From the NCBI GenBank assembly GCA_015075725.1, contig JABTTV010000001.1, positions 4,207,223-4,271,222 of the forward strand: a stretch of DNA of 64,000 nt. Direction: 5' to 3'. The notes below the pieces were generated by a model, which saw only the letters and a list, made by a program, of their open reading frames with translations, was not told the origin of the DNA and made no database searches. The DNA comes from Anaerolineales bacterium (GTDB lineage: Bacteria; Chloroflexota; Anaerolineae; Anaerolineales; Villigracilaceae). Shown in pieces: positions 50,418 through 58,602 of this stretch (position 1 is the stretch's first letter; the number at the start of each line of letters is the position of its first letter). A program made the position numbers and the translations under genes.

Positions 50418-52838
50418 ATGACTGAGACGAGTGAAAAGACACCTGAAAAGAAAATCGACCCGGCCGAGAATCCCATCCCTGTCCCGCCGACTGTGCCGAC
50501 GAGCGAAGCCTCTTCCCCCGGCGATAACCAGACAGCAGAACAAGTTGCCAAGCCCAAAACAGAGACCGCTTTGCAGGAATCGAAGGTGAAACGTCAACCC
50601 AGTGAAAAAGACGACGACGAAAGCGATGGCGGCGCCAGGGAATACCGCCCCTTGCACCCCGAGGTAAAACCGCATGCCTTTGTGGTCATGCCGTTTGGAA
50701 AGAAAACCGGTTCCGACGGGCATCCATTCGACTTCAACGCCATTTACAAGATGTTGATCAAACCCGCCATCGAAGACGCCGGATTCGAGCCTTTCCGCGC
50801 CGATGAAGAAACCGCCTCCGGCGACATACTAACCGATATGTTCCAGGAACTCCTGTTGGCAGATATGGTCCTGTGCGACCTGAGCATCGATAACGCCAAC
50901 GCCTTCTACGAACTTGGCATCCGTCATGCTTTGAGGAAACGAGGCGTGGTCCACATCCAGGCGGGGCGGGCTTACATGCCTTTCGATATTTTCAACGTCC
51001 GTACGCTCCCCTATCACGTCACAAATGAAGGTATCCCGGACCCGGAATTTATCAAGAGCGATATCAAAGCCATTGCGCGGCTGCTCCGGGATACCTGGGC
51101 TTCGGACCGCGACGCAGTGCATAGCCCGATCTACAACCTGCTCTCAGGTTTGAAAGAACCGGAAAGGAAAAGCCTGCAGACACCCCTTGCCACAGGCTTC
51201 TGGCGGGAATACGATGAGTGGAAGGAAAGAGTCACCGTCGCGCAACGTGAAAAACATATCGGGGATATACTGCTGCTCACCGAAGAGATAAAGAATCCCC
51301 TCATCCGCGAAGACGCGGTTGCCGAGGTGGGAAACGCGCTCGCCAAATTGGGACGCAATGAACTCGCTCTGAGTCAATACCGCGAAGGCATCCAGGTAAA
51401 TTCCAACAACCTCGAATTTCGGCGCGAAGAGGCGTTCCATCTCAACCGCGTGGGGCGCGTGAACGAAGCCATCATCAAACTCGAAGGCATTCTGAACGAC
51501 TTCCCCAGGGACACGAAATCCATCTCCTATCTCGGGCGCATTTACAAAGAGATGTGGACGAATTCCTGGGACCGGATATCGAACAACAGAAAGCGCCTGA
51601 AGACTGCCTTCGAAACCTATCACTGGCTGATCAAGTCGGTCGATATCTACCTCAAGGGGTTTCAGATGGATGTGCGGGATTACTATCCCGGAATCAACGC
51701 ATATACCCTATCGGTGCTCGCCACCCATTTGGCGGATAAATTCGACTCCAAGAAGAATCCCGACCCCGATATCACCCGCATTCGCAAGATCATGCCGGGG
51801 TTGAGGGATACGCTGGAATTCTGCCTTGAAAGCACCATCGACCTCCAGCAGGAAAAAGCGGATTACTGGTCGCTCGTCTCGATCGCAGAACTGCGCCTGT
51901 TGACATCGCACGACGATGCCGAGGTCATCCGTTCGTACAGAAAAGCCATTACCGCTTTAAGGCGCGACCTGTTCTCTCTGCGCTCTTCGCTCGGTCAATT
52001 GGAGACCATTAAACTTCTTGGCGTTCGCACGGAATACGTGTCAAAATGCATCGACCTGATCAAGGACGAGATCAAACTGGCCAGCTCGGGTGATGCCGGG
52101 AATGTGCCCGCCTCCGACAACCGCCCCGGGAGCAAAGCCACTGGCGGAAGGGCACTCCTCTTCACCGGCTTCATGGTGGATTATCCAGGCAAGGACAAGA
52201 AGGTATTTCCACCCGATAAGGAAAATGAAGTCAGGCATGAAATTCGCAAGCGCGTGGAAAAATTCGGACCCGGCCCGCAGGACAGGGCATTCCTTGCGGG
52301 ATTATCCGCAGGCAGTGAAATTATCTTTGCCGAAGTATGCGCCGAGGCGGGCATCAAGGTCAAGGTCTTTCTGCCGCATACTGAATCCACTTATATCCGC
52401 AGGTTCGTCTCCCCGGCAGGAGAGGCATGGGTGGACCGCTTCTACAAGGTCCGCAACCACCACCTGGTGGATGAAATCTACCAGATCGAGCACCTTGGTC
52501 AACCAAAGGATGGGGACAATCTGTACGAACGGAACTGTCGATGGGCGATCTATTCCGCGCTTGGGCGTGTGGGCATCGAAAATATGCGTATGGTCGCGGT
52601 GGCAAACGAATTTGCAGGCGATACAAAGGATCGTGACGTTCTGCTCACACGCTACACCATCGACCTGATGCGCAATGTGGGCGGCGTGGTGGAGGAGATC
52701 ATCAACCCGTCGAAATACATCTACAGCGTGATCGACACCGCGCTCGAACGCATGATCCAGCAGGAGGCAGAGGAAAAAAAATCGGGCGAAGGTGTAAAAC
52801 TTATCAAGAAAAGCATCGCCCGCAAACGCGTATCCTGA
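50418..52838 (+). CDS. Deoxyribosyltransferase-like / TRAFs-binding (DUF4071) / SLOG protein
   Basis: 806 residues, cytoplasmic. Residues 1-80 are disordered and Pro/Glu-rich. About 86-200: nucleoside deoxyribosyltransferase/TIR-like domain with AFVVMPFGKK, FEPFRADEE, and NANAFYELGIRHALR (Glu165 in the YELG motif). About 200-560: helical TPR-like region matching the TRAFs-binding domain of MAP3K5/ASK1 and its bacterial relatives (REEAFHLNRVGRVNEAI, YLGRIYKEMW, DYYPGINAYTL). About 575-730: SLOG-type Rossmann domain (RALLFTGFMVDYPG, FLAGLSAGSEIIFAE, VKVFLPH). A nucleotide sensor coupled to the SLATT protein upstream is the likely role. Confidence 0.82.
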   Translation: MTETSEKTPEKKIDPAENPIPVPPTVPTSEASSPGDNQTAEQVAKPKTETALQESKVKRQPSEKDDDESDGGAREYRPLHPEVKPHAFVVMPFGKKTGSDGHPFDFNAIYKMLIKPAIEDAGFEPFRADEETASGDILTDMFQELLLADMVLCDLSIDNANAFYELGIRHALRKRGVVHIQAGRAYMPFDIFNVRTLPYHVTNEGIPDPEFIKSDIKAIARLLRDTWASDRDAVHSPIYNLLSGLKEPERKSLQTPLATGFWREYDEWKERVTVAQREKHIGDILLLTEEIKNPLIREDAVAEVGNALAKLGRNELALSQYREGIQVNSNNLEFRREEAFHLNRVGRVNEAIIKLEGILNDFPRDTKSISYLGRIYKEMWTNSWDRISNNRKRLKTAFETYHWLIKSVDIYLKGFQMDVRDYYPGINAYTLSVLATHLADKFDSKKNPDPDITRIRKIMPGLRDTLEFCLESTIDLQQEKADYWSLVSIAELRLLTSHDDAEVIRSYRKAITALRRDLFSLRSSLGQLETIKLLGVRTEYVSKCIDLIKDEIKLASSGDAGNVPASDNRPGSKATGGRALLFTGFMVDYPGKDKKVFPPDKENEVRHEIRKRVEKFGPGPQDRAFLAGLSAGSEIIFAEVCAEAGIKVKVFLPHTESTYIRRFVSPAGEAWVDRFYKVRNHHLVDEIYQIEHLGQPKDGDNLYERNCRWAIYSALGRVGIENMRMVAVANEFAGDTKDRDVLLTRYTIDLMRNVGGVVEEIINPSKYIYSVIDTALERMIQQEAEEKKSGEGVKLIKKSIARKRVS

Positions 52839-52872
52839 AAAGAAGAGACCCGCTGGTCATTCGGCGGGTCTC
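52837..52872 (-). terminator. Convergent terminator
   Basis: GAGACCCGC (52845-52853) with GCGGGTCTC (52864-52872); the minus strand continues TTCTTTTC. It overlaps the last codons of the minus-strand gene. Confidence 0.7.
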
Positions 52873-53327
52873 ATTGTGCGCGCAACCCTTTCTTTCAAGC
52901 AGGGCCAGATCTCTCCCCGAACGCCTTTCGCAAGAAAAAAATCCCCGGCGCGAACGGTCTCTGGTCCTTCGAGTGTGACCACGGTCACCTGGCGGTCTTC
53001 ATCTCCGTCGGCGACATCTGCCAGCGGAACGATCAAAGTGATGGCGCGTTTGACGCAAACGCCTGGTCCTGTCATGATATAGGTCTGGTCGAAGATTACC
53101 GCGTCGATGGGCCAGACTTCGTCGGGATCGTCCATTTCGCTGATGAGCATGTCGCCTTTCTTTGCGGTCAAGACCGAACCCCAGGGCGTTATAACCTCTC
53201 TCGTTTGAGGCTCATCGGGTCCGGGGACAAAAGGCGTCACACGGCGAACCATCTTGTTGCGATAGGGTTTGAAGTTCAATCTTTCGAGGATCGGGTCGTC
53301 TGATGTAATGACAAGAGGATCGCTCAT
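52857..53327 (-). CDS. Unknown small protein, PGDYG-like
   Basis: 156 residues, soluble. TPWGSVLTAKKGDMLIS and DEVWPIDAVIFDQTYIM at about 48-84 resemble the PGDYG motif family (a G-D-x-L/Y stretch followed by F-x-x-TY), suggesting a small beta-rich domain. A second, similar beta part follows (TVRAGDFFLAKGVRGEIWPC), so the protein may be an internal duplication. Its promoter overlaps that of the divergent kinase gene. Confidence 0.6.
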   Translation of the reverse strand: MSDPLVITSDDPILERLNFKPYRNKMVRRVTPFVPGPDEPQTREVITPWGSVLTAKKGDMLISEMDDPDEVWPIDAVIFDQTYIMTGPGVCVKRAITLIVPLADVADGDEDRQVTVVTLEGPETVRAGDFFLAKGVRGEIWPCLKERVARTMRPAE

Positions 53328-53359
53328 AAATTTTCCTGTTCTTGAATCTGCCCCATTTT

Positions 53360-53378
53360 ATTATAAAATCGATTCGGA
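53360..53378. promoter_or_regulatory. Divergent promoters with overlapping -10 boxes
   Basis: Minus-strand TATAAT (53365 to 53360) and plus-strand TAAAAT (53364-53369) share bases. The plus-strand ATG (53379) follows after 9 nt, so that transcript would be nearly leaderless; the minus-strand gene has a CAGGAA ribosome site and starts at 53327. Confidence 0.5.
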
Positions 53379-53972
53379 ATGAACAAACTCATCGTTATCG
53401 TCGGGGTGAGCGGCGCGGGCAAGACCAGCCTCATGAACGCCCTGCGCGCCAGCCATGAATTTGCCGTCGCGTACGAGCAGCATGAACAGCGGCCGTTCCA
53501 ATCCTTATTCAAGGGCGATTCGAAATACGCACTGGCCAATCAAATCGACTACCTGCTCCTGCGCGCGGAACAGGAACGCGAACTGCGATCCGGCAAATTT
53601 CCTGCCCTGATGGACGGCGGGCTCGATCTCGACTTTTACGGTTTCTCACGCCTCTTCCATGACCGGGGCTGGCTCAGCGCTGCTGAGTTCGATCTGTGCC
53701 GACGCCTGCACACATTTATCCGTTCCCATCTCCCGCCGCCCGACCTCATCATCCATCTTTTCGCGGATTCAAAAACCATCAGCGAACGACTCGCCTTGAG
53801 AAACAGGATCAACATCGCGTCTGCGCAGGATGCGGAACTGCTTGAGTCGTATATCGCCGAATGGCTGAATCCGCTCCCCGAGTCGCGAATCCTGCAATTG
53901 GATGTTTCACACGAAGGCATCGAGTATCCCGCCAGTGTGCCGGTCATTCTTGATAAAATCCGAACCATATAA
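53379..53972 (+). CDS. Deoxynucleoside-kinase-family enzyme
   Basis: 197 residues. P-loop VGVSGAGKTSL (about 8-18), then LMDGGLDLDFYGFSRLF (the DxD/ERS-like catalytic stretch with Asp) and a lid region SERLALRNRIN. The layout follows dGK/dAK enzymes that phosphorylate deoxypurine nucleosides for salvage, though the usual E-R-S motif is altered. The methyltransferase gene begins right after its stop. Confidence 0.72.
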   Translation: MNKLIVIVGVSGAGKTSLMNALRASHEFAVAYEQHEQRPFQSLFKGDSKYALANQIDYLLLRAEQERELRSGKFPALMDGGLDLDFYGFSRLFHDRGWLSAAEFDLCRRLHTFIRSHLPPPDLIIHLFADSKTISERLALRNRINIASAQDAELLESYIAEWLNPLPESRILQLDVSHEGIEYPASVPVILDKIRTI

Positions 53973-54878
53973 ATGGAAAATTTGGACGAAATCAAACATC
54001 AAATAACCGGCGAACCGCGATACAGACTTTCGGCGGCGAATGTGTTCGTTTCACCGGGCGGTTTTCATTTTATCGACCATCTCGACCCTGTTGCGGAGAT
54101 CTCGCCCGAGATCGATGGCAGTTCTCTGACCCAGGCCGAGGTGGAGTATATCGAGAAATCCCTGCAGTCGAATCCGGAACGGTTGTCGAATCAGATCGCC
54201 GCTGTCAAAAGACATGTCACTGTAGCGGGAAAGAAAGCCCTGGATATCGGCTGTGGCGGCGGATTATTCCTTGCAGCATTACAGCGCGAAGGCGCAGAGG
54301 CGACAGGGATCGAGCTGAACGATACGCGCGCATTTTATTCAAGAACCCGGCACGGGTTCGAAGTCGTCAAACGCCCCATCGAAGACGAGTATTGGAAGCC
54401 GTTTCAGGGGACGTTCGATGTTGTGACTTTGTGGGACGTCATCGAACATGTGAATTACCCGCAAGCGACCCTGCGCGCAGCGTCAGCGATGCTTAAACCC
54501 GGCGGCGTTTTATCGATCGACACACCCTGCCGAGACGCGTTCTATCACCGTTTCGGCGAACTCACCTACCGCCTTTCGCGCGGAAAATTCCCGACCTTTC
54601 TGAACACCATGTATTCGTCGAAACCGTTCGGGCATAAACAGATCCTTTCCCTCGCAGAGATGCGCGGTTTGCTGGAATCTTCCGGGCTGGAAGTGGTGGA
54701 ACTGAAACGGTTTCACGAACTCTCCTTTCCATATGGTTTCTATTTGAAGAAACTGCTCCATTCCGACCTCTTGGTGAAACTGCTTCTCCCTTTCGTACAT
54801 TTGTTCTTCCTGGTCTTCCCCATCCGCAACAAGATACTGGCCATAGGCAGAAAACACATTGGCGTGCCCGGCACATGA
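53973..54878 (+). CDS. Class I SAM-dependent methyltransferase
   Basis: 301 residues. Motif I ALDIGCGGGLFLAALQREGA (about 89-108, in parts), acidic ELNDTRAFYSRT, motif IV FDVVTLWDVIEHVN and ASAMLKPGGVLSIDTP. This is the Methyltransf_23 type common in glycan and lipid tailoring. C-terminal hydrophobic part LLPFVHLFFLVFPI may lie at the membrane. Begins exactly at the nucleotide after the kinase stop. Confidence 0.85.
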   Translation: MENLDEIKHQITGEPRYRLSAANVFVSPGGFHFIDHLDPVAEISPEIDGSSLTQAEVEYIEKSLQSNPERLSNQIAAVKRHVTVAGKKALDIGCGGGLFLAALQREGAEATGIELNDTRAFYSRTRHGFEVVKRPIEDEYWKPFQGTFDVVTLWDVIEHVNYPQATLRAASAMLKPGGVLSIDTPCRDAFYHRFGELTYRLSRGKFPTFLNTMYSSKPFGHKQILSLAEMRGLLESSGLEVVELKRFHELSFPYGFYLKKLLHSDLLVKLLLPFVHLFFLVFPIRNKILAIGRKHIGVPGT

Positions 54879-54948
54879 TGGAAACCAAATGTAAATCCGA
54901 CTGCGATCGGCTTTTGGTAAAATTGCGCCATACATCATAAGGAGAATT

Positions 54949-55791
54949 ATGCTTGACTTTTCATGGCTTTCCAACCCTGAAACCTGGGTTGCGCTATTGA
55001 CCCTGGTCGCCCTCGAACTTGTACTAGGCGTGGATAATGTGATCTTCATCTCCATCCTCGCCGGAAAACTCCCGCCCCAGGATCAGGGACGCGCCCGGAC
55101 GACCGGTATTGCATTGGCAGTCATCACCCGAATCCTGTTATTGCTCTCTCTTTCCTGGATCATCAGTCTCGATGAGCCATTCTTTTTCGTGCCGTGGTTT
55201 GGCGGTGATACGCTCGAAATTTCAGGCCGCGATCTGATCCTGATCGTCGGCGGGCTTTTCCTTCTGTGGAAAAGCACTCACGAGATCCATGACAAGCTGG
55301 AAGGCACGGGAGGGCGCGTCTCCACGCGAGTCGCGGCGAACTTCGCCAGCGTCATCATCCAGATCATGCTGCTGGATATCGTCTTTTCGATCGACTCGGT
55401 CATTACAGCGGTCGGCATGGTGGACCATGTCTCCATCATGATGATCGCCGTTGTGATCGCAGCGGGCGTGATGATCTTTACCGCAGGACCCATCGGCGAA
55501 TTCGTGGAAAAGCACCCCACGATCAAAATCCTCGCATTGAGCTTCCTGTTATTGATCGGCTTTACATTGGTGGTCGAAGGCTTGCACCTGCACATCCCCA
55601 AGGGTTATATTTACTTCGCGATGGGCTTCTCGGTCTTCGTTGAAATGATCAACATCCGCATGCGCGACAAAGAGATCGAACCCGTCTCATTGCGCAGCGC
55701 GTATAAACAGCCCGCCATGGTCCTGCAACCAGCAGGAACGACAGCAAAAAAAGTTCCAGCCGTAAAATCAAAGGGTAAAAAGAAGAAGTAA
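54949..55791 (+). CDS. TerC-family integral membrane protein
   Basis: 280 residues with about seven to nine helices. Signature ALELVLGVDNVIFISILA (about 21-38) and VIIQIMLLDIVFSIDSVITAVG (in part) carry the Asp residues proposed to move metal ions; ISGRDLILIVGGLFLLWKS lies between. A Lys-rich tail ends the protein. RBS GGAG before the ATG; TAAAAT at 54918-54923. Relatives export manganese or supply metal to exoenzymes. Confidence 0.9.
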   Translation: MLDFSWLSNPETWVALLTLVALELVLGVDNVIFISILAGKLPPQDQGRARTTGIALAVITRILLLLSLSWIISLDEPFFFVPWFGGDTLEISGRDLILIVGGLFLLWKSTHEIHDKLEGTGGRVSTRVAANFASVIIQIMLLDIVFSIDSVITAVGMVDHVSIMMIAVVIAAGVMIFTAGPIGEFVEKHPTIKILALSFLLLIGFTLVVEGLHLHIPKGYIYFAMGFSVFVEMINIRMRDKEIEPVSLRSAYKQPAMVLQPAGTTAKKVPAVKSKGKKKK

Positions 55792-55796
55792 ATGAC

Positions 55797-55831
55797 GATC
55801 CGCCCCAATGGTGATGCTGTTGGGGGGGATC
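55797..55831. terminator. Hairpin between convergent terC-like gene and thrB
   Basis: GATCCGCCCCAA (55797-55808) with TTGGGGGGGATC (55820-55831), one mismatch, 11-nt loop. No clear U-tract, so termination is uncertain. Confidence 0.5.
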
Positions 55832-56721
55832 TATGATTCCACCCGGTACGCGCCCGTTTTCACCGGCTTGGTCACAAGGGATTTCGCCCGAATACCTCGC
55901 TCTTCGAATACTGAAGCAATCTGTGCCTTAGCGTCTTCAACATGATCAGGAACAGTAAACAAAATTATGGACGGTCCCGCGCCGGAAAGCGCCGCCGCAC
56001 CGAACCTCCCGGCTGTTTTATAAGCCGCCATACCGCCGGAGATGTGCCGCAAACGATACGACTGATGTATCCGGTCGTCCATTACCTTCCTTAAGAATTC
56101 CAGGTCGCCATTCAACAACGCCTCGACAACCAACACCGAGCGGCCGATGTTGAAGATCGCGTCGGCGCGTGAAACGGACTTCGGCAGGACCGCCCTTGCC
56201 ATCTTTGTCGTCCACTCCAATTGCGGTTTTACCACGACGACCGTCCATTCGGGGATTTCGTGCCTCTTCCAGAGGAATCCATCATCCGCCTTCGTCGAAA
56301 TCACCAATCCACCCAGCAGCGCCGGGGCAATATTATCGGGATGACCTTCCAAATCCGCCGCGAGTTTCAGCAATTCACCCTGACTTAAAGGATTGCCGAG
56401 CATTTCGTTCGCGCCGAGCACTCCGGCCACGATCGCTGCTGCGCTCGAGCCCATCCCGCTGCTCATCAGGATTCCATTGTACGAAGAGATCGATACCCCT
56501 TCCATATTCTTTCCGCACAATTGATGGACTCGCGCATACGCTTTTGTAAGAAGATTTCTATTCCCCTTGTTCAATTTTTCAGCGCCTTCACCGCTTGCAC
56601 GAAAATTCAATCCCTCCCCTGTTTCGAAGATGACTTCGTTCCAGATATCCAAAGCCAATCCGAGACAATCGAATCCCGGACCCAGGTTCGCAGATGTGGC
56701 TGGCACCCGGATTTTAATCAT
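55831..56721 (-). CDS. thrB: Homoserine kinase
   Basis: GHMP kinase that phosphorylates homoserine for threonine synthesis; 296 residues from ATG 56721 (MIKIRVPATSANLGPGFD). An ATG three codons earlier lies inside the -10 box TATAAT and so is unlikely to be transcribed. GHMP motif ILMSSGMGSSAAAIVAGVL (about 88-106), GHPDNIAPALLGG (about 127-139) and the C-terminal AALSGAGPSIILF are present. Divergent from thrC with an intergenic space of only about 40 nt. Confidence 0.93.
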   Translation of the reverse strand: MIKIRVPATSANLGPGFDCLGLALDIWNEVIFETGEGLNFRASGEGAEKLNKGNRNLLTKAYARVHQLCGKNMEGVSISSYNGILMSSGMGSSAAAIVAGVLGANEMLGNPLSQGELLKLAADLEGHPDNIAPALLGGLVISTKADDGFLWKRHEIPEWTVVVVKPQLEWTTKMARAVLPKSVSRADAIFNIGRSVLVVEALLNGDLEFLRKVMDDRIHQSYRLRHISGGMAAYKTAGRFGAAALSGAGPSIILFTVPDHVEDAKAQIASVFEERGIRAKSLVTKPVKTGAYRVES

Positions 56722-56728
56722 GCGGGAC

Positions 56729-56736
56729 ATTATAAT
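56729..56736. promoter_or_regulatory. Shared symmetric -10 for thrB and thrC
   Basis: ATTATAAT (56729-56736) is its own reverse complement in the core and gives TATAAT on both strands. For thrB the ATG at 56721 follows after 7 nt, so its mRNA would be leaderless; for thrC the ATG (56763) has a 20-nt leader with GGAG. Confidence 0.6.
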
Positions 56737-56762
56737 CGCCTCAATTCGACCCCGGAGTTGAA

Positions 56763-57797
56763 ATGCCGTATCAAGGTTTGATCCATCGCTATGGACCGTA
56801 TCTAAATCTTCCCGCCCACACCCAGATCGTTTCCCTCCTTGAAGGGAACACGCCGATCATCCCCTTGCCGCGTTTGGCGCGCGAACTGAATTGCGAATTG
56901 TTCGTAAAATTCGAAGGCTTGAATCCCACCGGTTCCTTCAAGGATCGCGGCATGACCGCCGCCATCAGCGAAGCGCTCGGACGCGGGGCAAAAACGGTCA
57001 TCTGTGCCTCGACGGGGAATACAGCCGCCTCCGCTGCCGCGTATGCCGCACGTGCCGGGTTGCGGTGCGTTGTATTGATTCCAGAGGGAAAGGTGGCAAC
57101 GGGAAAACTTGCAGGCGCAATTGCCCACGGCGCGGAGGTAATTCAAATTCAGGGTTCGTTCGACGATGCGCTGACCCTCGTCGTTGAGATAACCCAAAAG
57201 ACACCCATCGCGCTGGTCAACTCCATCAACCCCTATCGCATCGAGGGACAGAAGACTTCCCCATTCGAGATTTGCGATGAGTTTGGGTCCGCGCCGGATT
57301 GGTTGTGCCTGCCAGTGGGCAATGCCGGAAACATCACTTCCTATTGGGCAGGCTTCAAGCAATACCAAAAAGGATTACCGCGCATCCTTGGCGTGCAGGC
57401 GGAAGGGGCGGCTCCGCTCGTGCTCGGGCGTCCGGTCGAAAAACCCGAAACCGTTGCCACCGCCATACGAATTGGAAAACCAGCGAGGGGCGAACAGGCT
57501 TTGGAAGCCGCGCATGAGTCCAATGGAAAGATCATTGCTGTTTCCGATGCGCAGATTTTGGATGCGCAACGCATCCTCGCATCGGAAGGCATCTGGGTCG
57601 AACCGGCATCCGCGGCGGGAATGGCGGGCTTGATCGCAGAGGCAGGCTCGGGCAGAATCGAAGCGAAAGGCAGGCGAGTGGTTATCGTCTGTACCGGCCA
57701 CGGGATGAAAGACCCGTCCATCATCACAGAATCGTTCGAAACTCCGCAGGTCATCCCGGCGGATTATCAAACATTATTCGATATGATCGGAGGCTGA
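56763..57797 (+). CDS. thrC: Threonine synthase
   Basis: PLP enzyme converting phosphohomoserine to threonine; 344 residues, the short form. PLP lysine in NPTGSFKDRGMTAA (about 57-70), phosphate-binding STGNTAASAAAYA, then VNSINPYRIEGQKT and VGNAGNITSYWAG (PLP phosphate). Divergently transcribed from thrB. The stop overlaps the SD of the next gene. Confidence 0.95.
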   Translation: MPYQGLIHRYGPYLNLPAHTQIVSLLEGNTPIIPLPRLARELNCELFVKFEGLNPTGSFKDRGMTAAISEALGRGAKTVICASTGNTAASAAAYAARAGLRCVVLIPEGKVATGKLAGAIAHGAEVIQIQGSFDDALTLVVEITQKTPIALVNSINPYRIEGQKTSPFEICDEFGSAPDWLCLPVGNAGNITSYWAGFKQYQKGLPRILGVQAEGAAPLVLGRPVEKPETVATAIRIGKPARGEQALEAAHESNGKIIAVSDAQILDAQRILASEGIWVEPASAAGMAGLIAEAGSGRIEAKGRRVVIVCTGHGMKDPSIITESFETPQVIPADYQTLFDMIGG

Positions 57798-57798
57798 A

Positions 57799-58590
57799 AT
57801 ATCCATCGTAACCATTCTCACAGATTTTGGAACGGACAACGAATTTGTAGGGGTGATGAAGGGCGTGATCTACCGGATCGCGCCTGACGCCAGGATCGTC
57901 GATCTTACGCACAACATCAAGCGGCATGACGTCAGGGAAGGCGCCATCTCAGTCTGGCGGGCGTATCCGTACTTTCCGCAGGGTACTGTTCACATATTCG
58001 TCGTGGACCCTGGCGTGGGCACAAAGCGGCGCCCAATCGCGGCCCACCTCCACGGACAATATTTCGTGGGTCCCGATAACGGTTTGTTGACACCCGTCAT
58101 AGAAGATGCTGAGCGGGATGGCAAATCTGTTGAGGTCGTCCATTTGCAGAATCAAAAATACTGGCTGGAAAAAGTCAGTCGCACTTTTCACGGACGCGAT
58201 ATTTTTTCGCCGGTGGGAGCCCACCTGGCAGGCGGCGCATCATTGGCAGACATGGGGAAATTCATCACCGACCCGGTAAGGCTGGAATTATCCAGGCCTG
58301 TAAAGACGAAAATCGGTTGGGAAGCGCACATCAGTGTGATCGATTCGTTCGGGAACATGACGCTCGACCTGCCCGCCGCAGCCCTCGACGGCCGGACGGA
58401 TGTCCGCTTCCGGTTGAAGGGCAGGGAGGTTTCCGGCATTGTCGAGTCGTATGGGCATAAACCCGCCGGTGATTTGGTTGTCGTGGTGGACAGCGAGGAG
58501 TATCTCGAGATCGCCGTTGTCAACGGAAGCGCGAAGGAAACGCTAAACGCCTCCGTTGGTGATATGGTAGAAGTCCTTCTTTCCGAGTAA
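57799..58590 (+). CDS. SAM hydrolase/halogenase-like protein (DUF62)
   Basis: 263 residues when started at ATA 57799 (ISIVTILTDFGTDNEFVG); the conserved N-terminal TDFGT active-site stretch is lost if the first ATG (57853) is used. GGAGG at 57789-57793 is exactly 5 nt before the ATA, and the in-frame stop TGA at 57784-57786 excludes any longer form. Other motifs: VDPGVGTKRRPIA, VGPDNGLLTPV and RTFHGRDIFSPVGAHLA, plus a C-terminal beta-barrel. The enzyme cleaves SAM to adenosine and methionine; related ones transfer fluoride or chloride. It lies between thrC and an ECF transporter. Confidence 0.85.
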   Translation: MSIVTILTDFGTDNEFVGVMKGVIYRIAPDARIVDLTHNIKRHDVREGAISVWRAYPYFPQGTVHIFVVDPGVGTKRRPIAAHLHGQYFVGPDNGLLTPVIEDAERDGKSVEVVHLQNQKYWLEKVSRTFHGRDIFSPVGAHLAGGASLADMGKFITDPVRLELSRPVKTKIGWEAHISVIDSFGNMTLDLPAAALDGRTDVRFRLKGREVSGIVESYGHKPAGDLVVVVDSEEYLEIAVVNGSAKETLNASVGDMVEVLLSE

Positions 58591-58602
58591 AATACTGACG
58601 AG

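Noticed and set aside
54510..55055. 181-codon minus-strand frame across the methyltransferase/TerC junction
   Set aside because: Both covered genes are clear family members on the plus strand; no SD or protein logic for the minus frame.
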